Source: Nocardioides perillae
Lineage (GTDB): Bacteria > Actinomycetota > Actinomycetes > Propionibacteriales > Nocardioidaceae
Assembly (NCBI RefSeq): GCF_013409425.1
Contig: NZ_JACCAC010000001.1
Coordinates: forward strand, 248,001 to 312,000
DNA: 64,000 nt
Reading direction: 5' to 3'
The stretch's first letter is position 1, and each line of letters opens with the position of its first letter. Of this stretch, positions 34,973-43,658 are shown one piece after another. The notes below the pieces were generated by a model, which did no database searches, was not told where the DNA came from, and saw only the letters and a program-made list of their open reading frames with translations. Made by a program: the position numbers and the translations under genes.

Positions 34973-35303
34973 GCAGAGGTGACGCTCGCCGCTCACACTG
35001 CAAACCGTGGACCTCACCCGCGTCTCGAACGGGACAGACGCACGGACCGACACGCGCCGGGCGACCGCTTGCCGAGCTTGTCGGAAGCTGCATCGAGGAG
35101 TCCCCTCCTGACGCAGAGTGGGGTTGCGGCCCCCGGCGCGTGTCCGAGGGCGGGAAGCCAGTCGTCGAGGTTCGAGGTCGCTGACGTTCATCGACCGGCC
35201 CTGTCGAGCAAACGGTCCGCCGCGGTAGTTGAGCTGAACCACATCGTCCTCTCATGCCGATGTGCGGGCGTTCCGGGGGCCCGGTCATGCCTAGGCTTGG
35301 TCT
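34973..35303. other. non-coding gap of the islet
   Basis: 331 bp without a convincing gene; the open frames crossing it on the minus strand have no recognisable protein character. TAGGCT at 35290-35295 could be a -10 placing the transcription start at or next to the GTG of the following small membrane protein (leaderless). Nothing else seen. Confidence 0.4.
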
Positions 35304-35570
35304 GTGCGCGTCCTAGGTCTCAGCGTCCAAGCCGCCGCGGTGGCCGTGGTACTCGGCGCGTTGGCCGGCTTGCTGTACGTCTGGGCTCCGTGGGGAGGCG
35401 ATGCGAATCCCTGCACCACGTTGAGGAACGGCACTGAGGCGTGTATGCCGATGGTCGTCGTTCCCCCGCCGCTGTGGGCCTGTTTCGCTTTCGGCTGCGG
35501 CGGTGCTCTCGTAGCACTGATTGCCGTGGCTGCGGCAGCGAACGTGCACCGACGTGTCAACGCGCTTTGA
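35304..35570 (+). CDS. small membrane protein, unknown
   Basis: 88 residues with two hydrophobic segments (VQAAAVAVVLGALAGLLYVW, then WACFAFGCGGALVALIAVAA) and a short extracytoplasmic loop with two cysteines (NPCTTLRNGTEAC) that could form a disulfide. GTG at 35304 with a -10-like TAGGCT 9 bp upstream suggests leaderless expression. No family recognised. Belongs to the compositionally different islet. Confidence 0.5.
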   Translation: MRVLGLSVQAAAVAVVLGALAGLLYVWAPWGGDANPCTTLRNGTEACMPMVVVPPPLWACFAFGCGGALVALIAVAAAANVHRRVNAL

Positions 35571-35712
35571 CCGTCCGCCCCTCGCCAGCCCCCCGGCGTG
35601 CCCTGCGCCCCTCTGAGTAGCCGCGTTCAGGCGAGTGAATTCAAGCCACACGGCGGTGGTGGCCAGTGGCAAGGCCCAGCTAGTGTCGCCAATTGTGACC
35701 TCGAAAGTGAAT

Positions 35713-35734
35713 CGGAGTTTCACCGGAGTTTCAC
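35713..35734. repeat. tandem 11-bp direct repeat
   Basis: CGGAGTTTCAC occurs twice in tandem and is followed by a partial third copy (CGGAG). It lies 75 bp from the 3' end of the tRNA gene. Function not apparent. Confidence 0.6.
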
Positions 35735-35808
35735 CGGAGCCGAGTCCGCGGGGCCATCAACCACGAAGGCCCCCGACCACGTTTTCCCTGGTCAGAGACC
35801 TGTCACGG

Positions 35809-35881
35809 AGCCGCCTGTCGGAATCGAACCGACGACCTTCTCATTACGAGTGAGACGCTCTACCGACTGAGCTAAGGCGGC
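35809..35881 (-). tRNA. tRNA-Thr (anticodon CGT)
   Basis: 73-nt cloverleaf on the minus strand: acceptor GCCGCCT/AGGCGGC, D-stem GCTC/GAGC, anticodon stem TCTCA/TGAGA with loop CTCGTAA (anticodon CGT, decoding ACG), and T-arm GTCGG-TTCGATT-CCGAC. Discriminator is U and CCA is not encoded. Its 3' end faces the low-GC islet, the side on which tRNA-targeted elements integrate. Confidence 0.97.
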
Positions 35882-36038
35882 GCGCTGCCCGGGTCGACAG
35901 CGTCGGTCCGGGCAACCCGAGGAGGATAACGGACCCGGAGGCGGCGGGCGAAACCGGCGCACCCAGCTCGCCGCCGCGCTCGACGGGTCCGGTCTCGAGA
36001 CGGGCCATCGGCGCGTCCCGGCCCCCTCGGAGGGGTGG

Positions 36039-36224
36039 TCAGGCGACGAGCTGGTGGCCCTCACGGGTCGCGGTCGCCGGCTGCTCGAGGTGGGTCTGCT
36101 CGGCGCCGCACCAGCAGGTGAAGGAGACCGCCAGGCCGCCCTCGGCGCGGGTGGCACCGGTGAACATGCTGGGGAAGACCAGCTGGTCGCGGTCGCAGCT
36201 GCTGCAGTGGTGGACGAACATCAT
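36039..36224 (-). CDS. small Cys-rich protein, putative zinc binding
   Basis: 61 residues beginning MMFVHHCSSCDRDQLVFPS. CSSC near the N-terminus and FTCWCG about 30 residues later form a possible zinc-ribbon. ATG 36224 has GAGGGGAG 9 nt upstream. Function unknown; small proteins of this kind are common in actinomycetes. Confidence 0.65.
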   Translation of the reverse strand: MMFVHHCSSCDRDQLVFPSMFTGATRAEGGLAVSFTCWCGAEQTHLEQPATATREGHQLVA

Positions 36225-36330
36225 GGTGGTGACTCCCCTCGGTCGCGGCACGGTGCCTGATGCCTCCATTCTGGATCCGTCCCAGCCACAGGGGTAGCCT
36301 CTTTTGTCGATGTGACCTCGAGGCTCGACC

Positions 36331-36336
36331 TATGGT
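36331..36336 (+). promoter_or_regulatory. -10 element of a leaderless LysR gene
   Basis: TATGGT ends 6 bp before the ATG at 36343, so transcription would start on the start codon. There is no Shine-Dalgarno sequence, which agrees with leaderless translation. The palindrome CCTCGAGG at 36317-36324 lies just upstream and could be an operator. Confidence 0.4.
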
Positions 36337-36342
36337 TGACGC

Positions 36343-37260
36343 ATGCTGTCGCTGCACCAGCTCCGCTGCTTCCTCGCCGCCTACGAGCGCGGCTCGCTCA
36401 CCGCCGCCGCCGAGGCGCTCGGCTACGCCCAGCCGTCGGTCAGCGAGCAGATCCGCTCGCTCGAGCGGACCGTCGGCACCGACCTCTTCGTCCGGGTCGG
36501 GCGCGGCGTCGTGCCGACGGAGACTGCCGAGACCCTCCGGCCGTACGCCGAGCGCGCGCTCGCCGCGGCGGAGGACGCCCGGCGGGCGGCTCGCGCCGCG
36601 ACCGCGCTCGAGACCGGCACCATCCGCTTCGGGATGTTCGGCGCGGCGCGGCTCTACGCCGGCGCCGGCCTGGTGGCCGACGTGCTCGCGCGCCACCCCG
36701 GCGTACGGGTCGAGCTGGTGGGCCAGAACTCCTCCGAGGTGCAGGAGGACCTGCGGCGCGGGCGGCTCGAGGCCGCGATGATCTCGGTGCCGGCCCTCAC
36801 CGCCGAGGGCATGCACGTCACACCCGTCGCGCGCGACGAGCTGGTCTACGTCAGCGCCGACCCCGAGCGCACGGCCTCCCCCGTCACCGCGCACCGCTTG
36901 GCGCAGGCGCAGCTGGTGATGCCCGAGACCACCTGGCGCGCGACCGACTCCATCCGCACCGTCCTGCGGCAGTGGCTGCTCGAGACCGGCAAGAACCCCG
37001 TCACCCGCATCGAGGTGGAGGACGTCGAGACCGCGATCGAGCTGGTCGGGATGGGCCTGGCCGACACCGTCGTGCCCAAGGGCGCCGTCGAGCAGCTGCT
37101 CCCCCGGCTCGCCCCGCGGGCCTCGTGGGCCTCGCTGCGACCCCGGCAGTTCGACACCCTCGCGATCGTCAACCGCAGCAACGCGACCCTGTCACCTGCG
37201 GCCGACCTGATGATCGAGCTGGCCACGAAGCGGATCCAGGAGATCTGCGAGCCCGTCTAG
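36343..37260 (+). CDS. LysR-family transcriptional regulator
   Basis: 305 residues: HTH at about 1-62 (LRCFLAAYERGSLTAAAEALGYAQPSVSEQIRSLE) and a full co-inducer domain (about 90-300). This copy is intact, unlike the stump at 33 kb. It stands alone, ending 1 bp from the convergent hydrolase stop, so no target is suggested by context apart from itself. Confidence 0.88.
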   Translation: MLSLHQLRCFLAAYERGSLTAAAEALGYAQPSVSEQIRSLERTVGTDLFVRVGRGVVPTETAETLRPYAERALAAAEDARRAARAATALETGTIRFGMFGAARLYAGAGLVADVLARHPGVRVELVGQNSSEVQEDLRRGRLEAAMISVPALTAEGMHVTPVARDELVYVSADPERTASPVTAHRLAQAQLVMPETTWRATDSIRTVLRQWLLETGKNPVTRIEVEDVETAIELVGMGLADTVVPKGAVEQLLPRLAPRASWASLRPRQFDTLAIVNRSNATLSPAADLMIELATKRIQEICEPV

Positions 37261-37261
37261 G

Positions 37262-38830
37262 TCAGCAGGACAGCCCGTCCTCGGGCACCGTGCCCTCGAC
37301 GAGGTAGGCCTCCACCGCGGTGTCGACGCACTCGTTGCCGGCGTTGTAGCCGGTGTGGCCGTCGCCGTCGCGGCTGACGAGCACACCCGACTCGAGCTGC
37401 TCGGCCATCGCGACGGCCCAGTCGTAGGGGGTGGCGGGGTCGCGGGTCGTGCCGACCACCACGATCGGGGCGGCGCCGGGGGCGTCGATCACGGGCTCCT
37501 CGACGGTCTTCTCGACCTCGATGCCGCCGCACCCGGTCAGGCTCCAGGCGAAGACCTCGCCGAAGGTGGGCGAGGCCGCCTCGAAGGCCGGCACCTGGCT
37601 CGGCACCTCCGAGGCCGGGATGGCAGAGGGGTCGTCGAGGCAGTTGATCGCGTAGATCGCCTCGGCGGAGTTGTCGGTGTAGCCGTCGCCGCCGCGGGAG
37701 GTGTAGAGGTCGGAGAGCTGCAGCAGCACCGACCCGTTGCCCCGCTGGGCGGCCTCGAGCGCCTGGGTGAGCACGAACCAGTAGTCGCGCGCGTAGAGCG
37801 GCGCGACGATGCCGTAGAAGGCGTTGCCCACGTCGAGCACGCGGTCGCCCTGCGCCGGCAGCGGCTCGGCGTCGACCGCCTCGACCACGCCCGTGATGCT
37901 CGCGACGACCTCCTCGACGCTGCCGCCGAGCGAGCAGTCCTGCGCCACGCAGTCCTCGGCGTAGGCACGCAGCGCCCGCTCGAATCCCTCGGCCTGGCCG
38001 AGGTTGAGCTCCCGGGTCGTCAACGTCGGGTCGATCGCGCCGTCGAGCACGAAGCGGCCGACCCGCTCGGGGAAGAGGTCGGCGTAGGTCGCGCCGAGCT
38101 TCGTGCCGTAGGAGGCGCCGAAGTAGTCGAGCTCGGCCTCACCCAGCGCCGCGCGGAGGACGTCCATGTCGCGCGCCGCCTCGACGGTCGTCACGTGCGC
38201 CGCGAGGTCGCCGGAGCGCTCCGCGCAGCCCTGGCCGATCGTCTCGACCCAGCCGAGGTAGGCGTCGCGCTCGGCCGCGGTGTCGGGCGAGGGGTCCTCG
38301 GCGACGTAGTCGTCGAGCTGGGCGTCGGTGAGGCAGTCGACCGGCGCGCTCTCGCCGGTGCCACGAGGGTCGAAACCGACCACGTCGTAGGCGTCGAGCA
38401 GCGGCTGGCGGAAGACCGCCCCCGCCTGCGCGGCGTACGACGTGCCGGGCGCGCCGGGCCCGCCCGGGTTGACGACCAGGCTGCCCACGCGCGCCGCGGG
38501 GTCGGCGGCGGCCACCCGGAGCAGCGCGAGGTCGATGGTCTCGCCCTCCGGGTCGGCGTAGTCGAGCGGCACGGTGAGGGTCGCGCACTCGTGGTCGCCG
38601 CAGGGCTCCCACGTCGGCTCCTGGGAGTAGAACTCCGCGAGCGCCGGGTCGGGCGGCTCGGTCGCCCCCGCCTCGGGCGTCGGGCTCGCCGTGGCCGACG
38701 GGGTCGCGGCCGCGGGGTCCGGCTCGGCCGGGTCGGACCCGCCGGTGAAGAGCCCCAGCGCCGTGAGCGCGGCGGCCGCGACGAGCGCCACCACCAGCAC
38801 GATGGCGACGACCTTGCGCGTCGTGGTCAT
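37262..38830 (-). CDS. secreted or membrane-anchored alpha/beta hydrolase, tripeptidyl aminopeptidase-like
   Basis: 522 residues. An N-terminal signal anchor (VVAIVLVVALVAAAALTALGLF) and a Pro/Ala/Thr-rich linker (about 30-65) precede an alpha/beta hydrolase domain. The catalytic Ser is in GASYG, the Asp in TTRDPATPY and the His in DGDGHTGY; VNPGGPGAPG is the oxyanion region. The C-terminal TAP-like segment has several cysteines likely paired outside the cell. Homologues remove N-terminal tripeptides from peptides. ATG 38830 overlaps the holB stop by 4 bp, so a secreted protease is coupled to replication genes. Confidence 0.85.
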   Translation of the reverse strand: MTTTRKVVAIVLVVALVAAAALTALGLFTGGSDPAEPDPAAATPSATASPTPEAGATEPPDPALAEFYSQEPTWEPCGDHECATLTVPLDYADPEGETIDLALLRVAAADPAARVGSLVVNPGGPGAPGTSYAAQAGAVFRQPLLDAYDVVGFDPRGTGESAPVDCLTDAQLDDYVAEDPSPDTAAERDAYLGWVETIGQGCAERSGDLAAHVTTVEAARDMDVLRAALGEAELDYFGASYGTKLGATYADLFPERVGRFVLDGAIDPTLTTRELNLGQAEGFERALRAYAEDCVAQDCSLGGSVEEVVASITGVVEAVDAEPLPAQGDRVLDVGNAFYGIVAPLYARDYWFVLTQALEAAQRGNGSVLLQLSDLYTSRGGDGYTDNSAEAIYAINCLDDPSAIPASEVPSQVPAFEAASPTFGEVFAWSLTGCGGIEVEKTVEEPVIDAPGAAPIVVVGTTRDPATPYDWAVAMAEQLESGVLVSRDGDGHTGYNAGNECVDTAVEAYLVEGTVPEDGLSC

Positions 38831-40062
38831 CGACGTCCCCCCTCGGGCAGCTGCAGCGCCACCATCATCGACTCCAGCGCGAGCATGACAGGCACGTTGA
38901 ACTCCAGCATCTGCTCGCGGGCCGCGAAGATCGCGCCGATGCGGCGCAGGTGGCCCTCCGGCGTGCTGCGCCGGGCGAGCTCCTCGACGTCGGCCCGGGC
39001 GTCCTCGTTGACCAGCGTGCCCGGCGCACCGGAGGCCACCGCGATCGCGTCGCGGTAGACCGAGACGAGGTCCATCAGCCCGCGGTCGACCACGTCGAGG
39101 TGGCGGCGCTTGGCCCGGGTCTTCTGCGACTTCTCCAGCTCGCGGAGGGCGGGGGCGTACTCGCGCGGGCGGCGGCCCCGCTCGACCACGCCGTAGGAGG
39201 CGTCGAGGTCGACCTTCTCGCGGCTGTCCAGCTCGTCGGTGAGCGCCTCGGCCTCGGCCTTGGCGGTGTCGTTGAGCACGGTGGCGGCCGACATCGCCGC
39301 CCCCAGGCTCGTGAGCCGCAGCGGCAGGGCGACGACGTCGCGGCGCCGGTTGCGGGTGGCCTCGTCGCGCGCGAGGGCGCGCGCCCGGCCGATGTGGCCC
39401 TGGCTGGCCCGGGCCGCGTGGTCCGCCACGGCGGGGTGGACTCCCTCGGTGCGCACGAGGAAGTCGGCGACGTCGCCGGCCGACGGCGTGGTCAGGGTGA
39501 CCAGGCGGCAGCGCGAGCGGATGGTCTGCAGGACGTCCTCGGTGGTGGGCGCGCAGAGCATCCAGACCGTGCGCTCGGTCGGCTCCTCGATCGCCTTGAG
39601 CAGCGCGTTGCACGCCTGGTCGGTGAGGCGGTCGGCGTCCTCGACGACCAGCACCTGCCACTTGGTGCCGACCGGGGCCAGGGCGGCGCGGCGCACCAGC
39701 TCGCGCACCTCGTCGACGCCGATCGAGAGCTTCTGCGTGCGCACGACGGTGACGTCGGGGTGGGAGCCTGCCAGCACCGTGCGGCAGTCCTGGCAGTCGC
39801 CGCAGCCGCGCTCGCCGCACTGCAGCGCGGCCGCGAAGGCGACCGCGGCGTTGGAGCGGCCCGAGCCCGGCGGGCCCGTGAAGAGCCAGGCGTGGGTCAT
39901 GCCGTGGCCCGCGGTCGCCGGCCGCAGCGCGTCGACCACCGTGCGCTGGCCGACCAGCGTCGCCCAGACCGCCGGGACCACCGTCGTGCCGTCGGCGCGC
40001 TGCGCGATGCCCGCGGTGGGGGCCGTGCGCGCAGCCGGGCCGGCCGGCGCCACGGCGCTCAC
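38827..40062 (-). CDS. holB: DNA polymerase III subunit delta'
   Basis: Clamp-loader subunit, 411 residues. AAA+ region with a P-loop-like GPPGSGRSN (about 62-70, Arg in place of the usual Lys, as often in delta'), a four-cysteine zinc module CGERGCGDCQDC (about 83-94), VEDADRLTDQACNALLKAIEEP and the SRC sensor in IRSRC. The C-terminal collar region is longer than in enterics, as in other actinobacteria. GTG 40062 overlaps the tmk stop by 4 bp. Confidence 0.93.
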   Translation of the reverse strand: MSAVAPAGPAARTAPTAGIAQRADGTTVVPAVWATLVGQRTVVDALRPATAGHGMTHAWLFTGPPGSGRSNAAVAFAAALQCGERGCGDCQDCRTVLAGSHPDVTVVRTQKLSIGVDEVRELVRRAALAPVGTKWQVLVVEDADRLTDQACNALLKAIEEPTERTVWMLCAPTTEDVLQTIRSRCRLVTLTTPSAGDVADFLVRTEGVHPAVADHAARASQGHIGRARALARDEATRNRRRDVVALPLRLTSLGAAMSAATVLNDTAKAEAEALTDELDSREKVDLDASYGVVERGRRPREYAPALRELEKSQKTRAKRRHLDVVDRGLMDLVSVYRDAIAVASGAPGTLVNEDARADVEELARRSTPEGHLRRIGAIFAAREQMLEFNVPVMLALESMMVALQLPEGGRR

Positions 40063-40712
40063 GCCCGCTCCCGGAGCACGGCCCGCACCAGCAGCGGCTC
40101 GAGCGCGCGGCGCAACTCGTCGGTGATCTCGGCGGGTGGGCGGGTCGCGTCGACGACGAGGTAGTGCTCGGGATCGGCCGCGGCCATGTCGAGGAAGGCC
40201 TGCCGCACCCGGTGGTGGAAGTCGAGCGACTCCTGCTCGATGCGGTCGCGCGAGGTGAAGCGGCCGAGCCCGTCGGCCGGGTCGAGGTCGAGCACCACGG
40301 TGAGGTGCGGCCGCAGGTCGCCGGTCGCCCAGCGGGCCACCTGCTCGACCTCGGCGACCGCCAGGCTGCGGCCGGCGCCCTGGTAGGCCAGCGTGGAGTC
40401 GACGTAGCGGTCGGTGACGACCACCTCGCCCCGCTCCAGCGCGGGTCGCACCAGCGTCTCGACGTGCTCGGCCTTGTCGGCGGCGTAGAGCAGAGCCTCG
40501 GTGCGGTCGGCGAGCGCGCCGGTCTCAGGGCTCAGCACGATGCGGCGCAGCTCGACGCCGACCGGGGTGTCGCCGGGCTCGAAGGTGAGCCGGACCGTGT
40601 GGCCCGTGGTCTCCAGCCAGTCGCGCAGGGCGCGCGCCTGGGTCGACTTGCCCGAGCCCTCGCCGCCCTCGAAGCAGACGAAGACCCCACGCTCGGCGTA
40701 CGCGCCGCTCAC
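40059..40712 (-). CDS. tmk: thymidylate kinase
   Basis: dTMP to dTDP phosphorylation. 217 residues with P-loop FEGGEGSGKSTQ (about 14-25), the DRYVDSTLAYQG DR(Y/F) motif (about 100-111) and the LID region with RFTSRDRIEQE. GTG 40712 overlaps the topA stop by 4 bp. The order topA-tmk-holB is conserved in many actinobacteria. Confidence 0.95.
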   Translation of the reverse strand: MSGAYAERGVFVCFEGGEGSGKSTQARALRDWLETTGHTVRLTFEPGDTPVGVELRRIVLSPETGALADRTEALLYAADKAEHVETLVRPALERGEVVVTDRYVDSTLAYQGAGRSLAVAEVEQVARWATGDLRPHLTVVLDLDPADGLGRFTSRDRIEQESLDFHHRVRQAFLDMAAADPEHYLVVDATRPPAEITDELRRALEPLLVRAVLRERA

Positions 40713-43426
40713 TTCTTCGCGGCCGCCTTCGTCGTCTTCTTCGCGGTCGTCTTCTTGGCCGCCGCCTTCTTCGCAGGGGCCTTCTTGGCGGCGGCCTTCT
40801 TGGCCGGCGTCTTCTTCGCGCCCTTCTTGCCCGTCGCCGGGCCCTTGGCGCGGCGCTCGGCCAGCAGCTCGGCGGCACGCTCCAACGTGATGGCCTGGAC
40901 GGTGTCGTCGCGACGCAGGGTGGCGTTGTACTCGCCGTCCGTCACGTACTCGCCGAAGCGGCCCGCCTTGACCACGACCGGCTGACCCGAGACCGGGTCG
41001 GTGCCGAGCTCCTTGAGCGGCGCGGCCGCGGCGGCCCGACCGCGCTGCTTGGGCTGGGCGTAGATCGCGAGCGCCTCGTCGAGGGTGATCGTGAGCAGCT
41101 GCTCCTCGGAGGTCAGCGACCGCGAGTCGGTGCCCTTCTTGAGGTAGGGCCCGTAGCGGCCGTTCTGCGCCGTGATCTCGACACCCTCGGCGTCGGTGCC
41201 GACCACGCGCGGCAGCGAGAGCAGCCGGACCGCGTCGTCGAGGGTGACGGTCTCGAGCTGCATCGACTTGAAGAGCGAGCCGGTGCGCGGCTTGGCGGAC
41301 TTGGGTGCGTCGTCGGGCAGCAGCTCGGTGACGTAGGGGCCGTAGCGGCCGTTCTTCGCGACCACGACGTTGCCGGTCTCCGGGTGGCGCCCGAGCTCGC
41401 GCTCCTCGCCTGCGGGGTTGGCCAGCAGCTCCTTGGCCTTCTCGAGCGTCAGCTCGTCGGGCGGCAGGTCGTCGGGCACGTTGGCCCGCACCGCGGCCGG
41501 GGTGCCGTCGTCGCCGGGACCCTCGAGGTAGGGGCCGTACTTGCCGACGCGCAGCTGGATGCCGGAGTCCTCGCCACCGACGGGGAAGGTCGCGAGCTCC
41601 TTGGCGTCGATGTCGCCGAGCTCGTTGACCAGCGTCTTGAGGCCCTGCACGTCGCCGGAGCCGAAGTAGAACTCGGCGAGCTCGGAGTTGCGCGCCTTGC
41701 GGCCGGCCGCGATCTCGTCGAGCACGTCCTCCATCTGCGCGGTGAACTCGTAGCTCACCTGGCGCGGGAAGTGCTCCTCGAGCAGCCGGGTGGCGGAGAA
41801 GGCGATCCACGCCGGCACGAGTGCGTTGCCCTTCTTGAAGACGTAGCCGCGGTCGACGATCGTCTTCATGATCGAGGCGTACGTCGAGGGGCGGCCGATC
41901 TCGCGCTCCTCCAGCTCCTTGACGAGCGTGGCCTCGGTGTAGCGCGAAGGGGGCTTGGTCTCGTGGCCGGCGGCCGTCACCGAGGCGGCCGTGAGGGCGG
42001 CGCCCTGCGCGAGCTGGGGCAGGCGCGACTCGGCGTCGTCGGAGTCGCCCGCGTCGTCGCGGCCCTCGACGTAGGCCTTGAGGAAGCCGTGGAAGGTGAG
42101 GGTGCGACCGCTGGCGGAGAAGACGACGTCCTCGCCGCTGGCCGCCCGCCCGCCGAGCCGCACGGTGACGGTGTTGCCGACCGCGTCCTTCATCTGGGAG
42201 GCGACCGTGCGCATCCAGATCAGCTCGTAGAGGCGGAACTGCTCGCCGGTCAGGCCGGTCTGCGCGGGGGTGCGGAAGGTGTCGCCTGCCGGCCGGATCG
42301 CCTCGTGCGCCTCCTGGGCGTTCTTGACCTTCGAGGCGTAGGTGCGCGGGGCGTCGGGGACGTACTCGGCGCCGTAGAGCTCGCGCACCTGCTCGCGCGC
42401 CGCCGCCACCGCGCCCGCCGAGAGCGTGGTGGAGTCGGTGCGCATGTAGGTGATGTGGCCGTTCTCGTAGAGGCGCTGCGCGACCGACATGGTCACGCTG
42501 GCGCTCATGCCGAGCTTGCGGCTGGCCTCCTGCTGCAGCGTGGTCGTGCGGAAGGGGGCGTAGGGCGAGCGGCGGTAGGGCTTGGACTCGACCGAGCGCA
42601 CCTCGAAGGCGGTGTCGCGCAGCGCACCGGCGAGGTCCTCAGCGCGGGCGCGGTCGAGGTGGACGACCTTGCCTTGGGCGCCGGCCTTGAGCAGGCCGTC
42701 GCTGCCGAAGTCGGCGCCCCGCGCGACCCGGGCCTCGTCGACGGAGTGCACCTTGGCCGCGAACATCCGCGGCTCGTGGCCGCTGCCGGCGTCGAAGGTG
42801 CCCTCGAGGTCCCAGTAGGAAGCGACCTTGAACCGCATGCGCTCACGCTCGCGGTCGACGACCAGGCGGGTCGCGACCGACTGCACCCGCCCGGCGGAGA
42901 GCCCGCTCATCACCTTGCGCCACAGGACCGGGGAGACCTCGTAGCCGTAGAGGCGGTCGAGGATGCGGCGCGCCTCCTGGGCCTCGACGAGATCCATGTC
43001 GAGCTCGCGGGGGTTCTCCGCGGCGGCGATGATCGCCGGCTTGGTGATCTCGTGGAAGACCATCCGCTTGACCGGGATGCCCTTCGGCTTGAGCTCGTCG
43101 AGCAGGTGCCACGCGATGGCCTCGCCCTCGCGGTCCTCGTCGGTGGCGAGGAAGAGCTCGTCGGCGTCCTTCAGCAACGACTTGAGCTTCTTGATGTGGT
43201 CCTTCTTGCTGCGCGGCACGACGTAGTAGGGCTCGAAGCCGTTCTCGACGTCGACCGCGAGCCGGCCCCACGCCTTGTCCTTGATCTTGGCCGGGGTGTC
43301 GGCGGCGTTCATCGGGAGGTCGCGGATGTGGCCGATCGAGGACTCGACGACGTAGCCCGACCCCAGGAACCCGCCGATCTTCTGGGCCTTGGTGGGGGAC
43401 TCGACGATCACCAGCTTGTGTGCCAC
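40709..43426 (-). CDS. topA: DNA topoisomerase I
   Basis: Type IA topoisomerase relaxing negative supercoils. 905 residues from GTG 43426; the open frame upstream to 44083 is Arg/Ser-rich read-through and is rejected. TOPRIM domain (about 1-145) with VESPTKAQKIGGF and the metal-binding DEDREGEAIAWHL; SAGRVQSVATR; active-site Tyr in HITYMRTDST. No zinc-finger cysteines; instead three TopoI-C repeats (each with GRYGPY) and a Lys/Ala/Thr-rich basic tail of about 40 residues (repeats of AAKK and PAKK), the actinobacterial form that aids processivity. Confidence 0.97.
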   Translation of the reverse strand: MAHKLVIVESPTKAQKIGGFLGSGYVVESSIGHIRDLPMNAADTPAKIKDKAWGRLAVDVENGFEPYYVVPRSKKDHIKKLKSLLKDADELFLATDEDREGEAIAWHLLDELKPKGIPVKRMVFHEITKPAIIAAAENPRELDMDLVEAQEARRILDRLYGYEVSPVLWRKVMSGLSAGRVQSVATRLVVDRERERMRFKVASYWDLEGTFDAGSGHEPRMFAAKVHSVDEARVARGADFGSDGLLKAGAQGKVVHLDRARAEDLAGALRDTAFEVRSVESKPYRRSPYAPFRTTTLQQEASRKLGMSASVTMSVAQRLYENGHITYMRTDSTTLSAGAVAAAREQVRELYGAEYVPDAPRTYASKVKNAQEAHEAIRPAGDTFRTPAQTGLTGEQFRLYELIWMRTVASQMKDAVGNTVTVRLGGRAASGEDVVFSASGRTLTFHGFLKAYVEGRDDAGDSDDAESRLPQLAQGAALTAASVTAAGHETKPPSRYTEATLVKELEEREIGRPSTYASIMKTIVDRGYVFKKGNALVPAWIAFSATRLLEEHFPRQVSYEFTAQMEDVLDEIAAGRKARNSELAEFYFGSGDVQGLKTLVNELGDIDAKELATFPVGGEDSGIQLRVGKYGPYLEGPGDDGTPAAVRANVPDDLPPDELTLEKAKELLANPAGEERELGRHPETGNVVVAKNGRYGPYVTELLPDDAPKSAKPRTGSLFKSMQLETVTLDDAVRLLSLPRVVGTDAEGVEITAQNGRYGPYLKKGTDSRSLTSEEQLLTITLDEALAIYAQPKQRGRAAAAAPLKELGTDPVSGQPVVVKAGRFGEYVTDGEYNATLRRDDTVQAITLERAAELLAERRAKGPATGKKGAKKTPAKKAAAKKAPAKKAAAKKTTAKKTTKAAAKK

Positions 43427-43658
43427 GTGTGCTCTACGACCTCGCCTCTCGCGGATCCGTCGGAGTGACGGCTGTCCGCCGGTCACGGTAGCGCGTCGCG
43501 GCGACGCCCCCCGGCTCGTGGTGCCCCGGGCGGCCGGAGCGGGCCAGGAGCGCCGCCCCCGCCTGTGGACGAGGGCGCTGGCGCGGCGACCTGTGGAGGA
43601 CGCCCGAGGCCGGGCGCTGGGCGGGCCACGGTGGGCACCCCGACCCCGAGGAGGACCT

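Noticed and set aside
35598..35870. small ORFs across the tRNA gene
   Set aside because: They translate the reverse complement of the tRNA, a familiar shadow peptide (GIEPTTF).
40709..40840. AAGAAG/GCC-rich repeat tract as a regulatory repeat
   Set aside because: It encodes the basic Lys/Ala tail normal for actinobacterial topoisomerase I.
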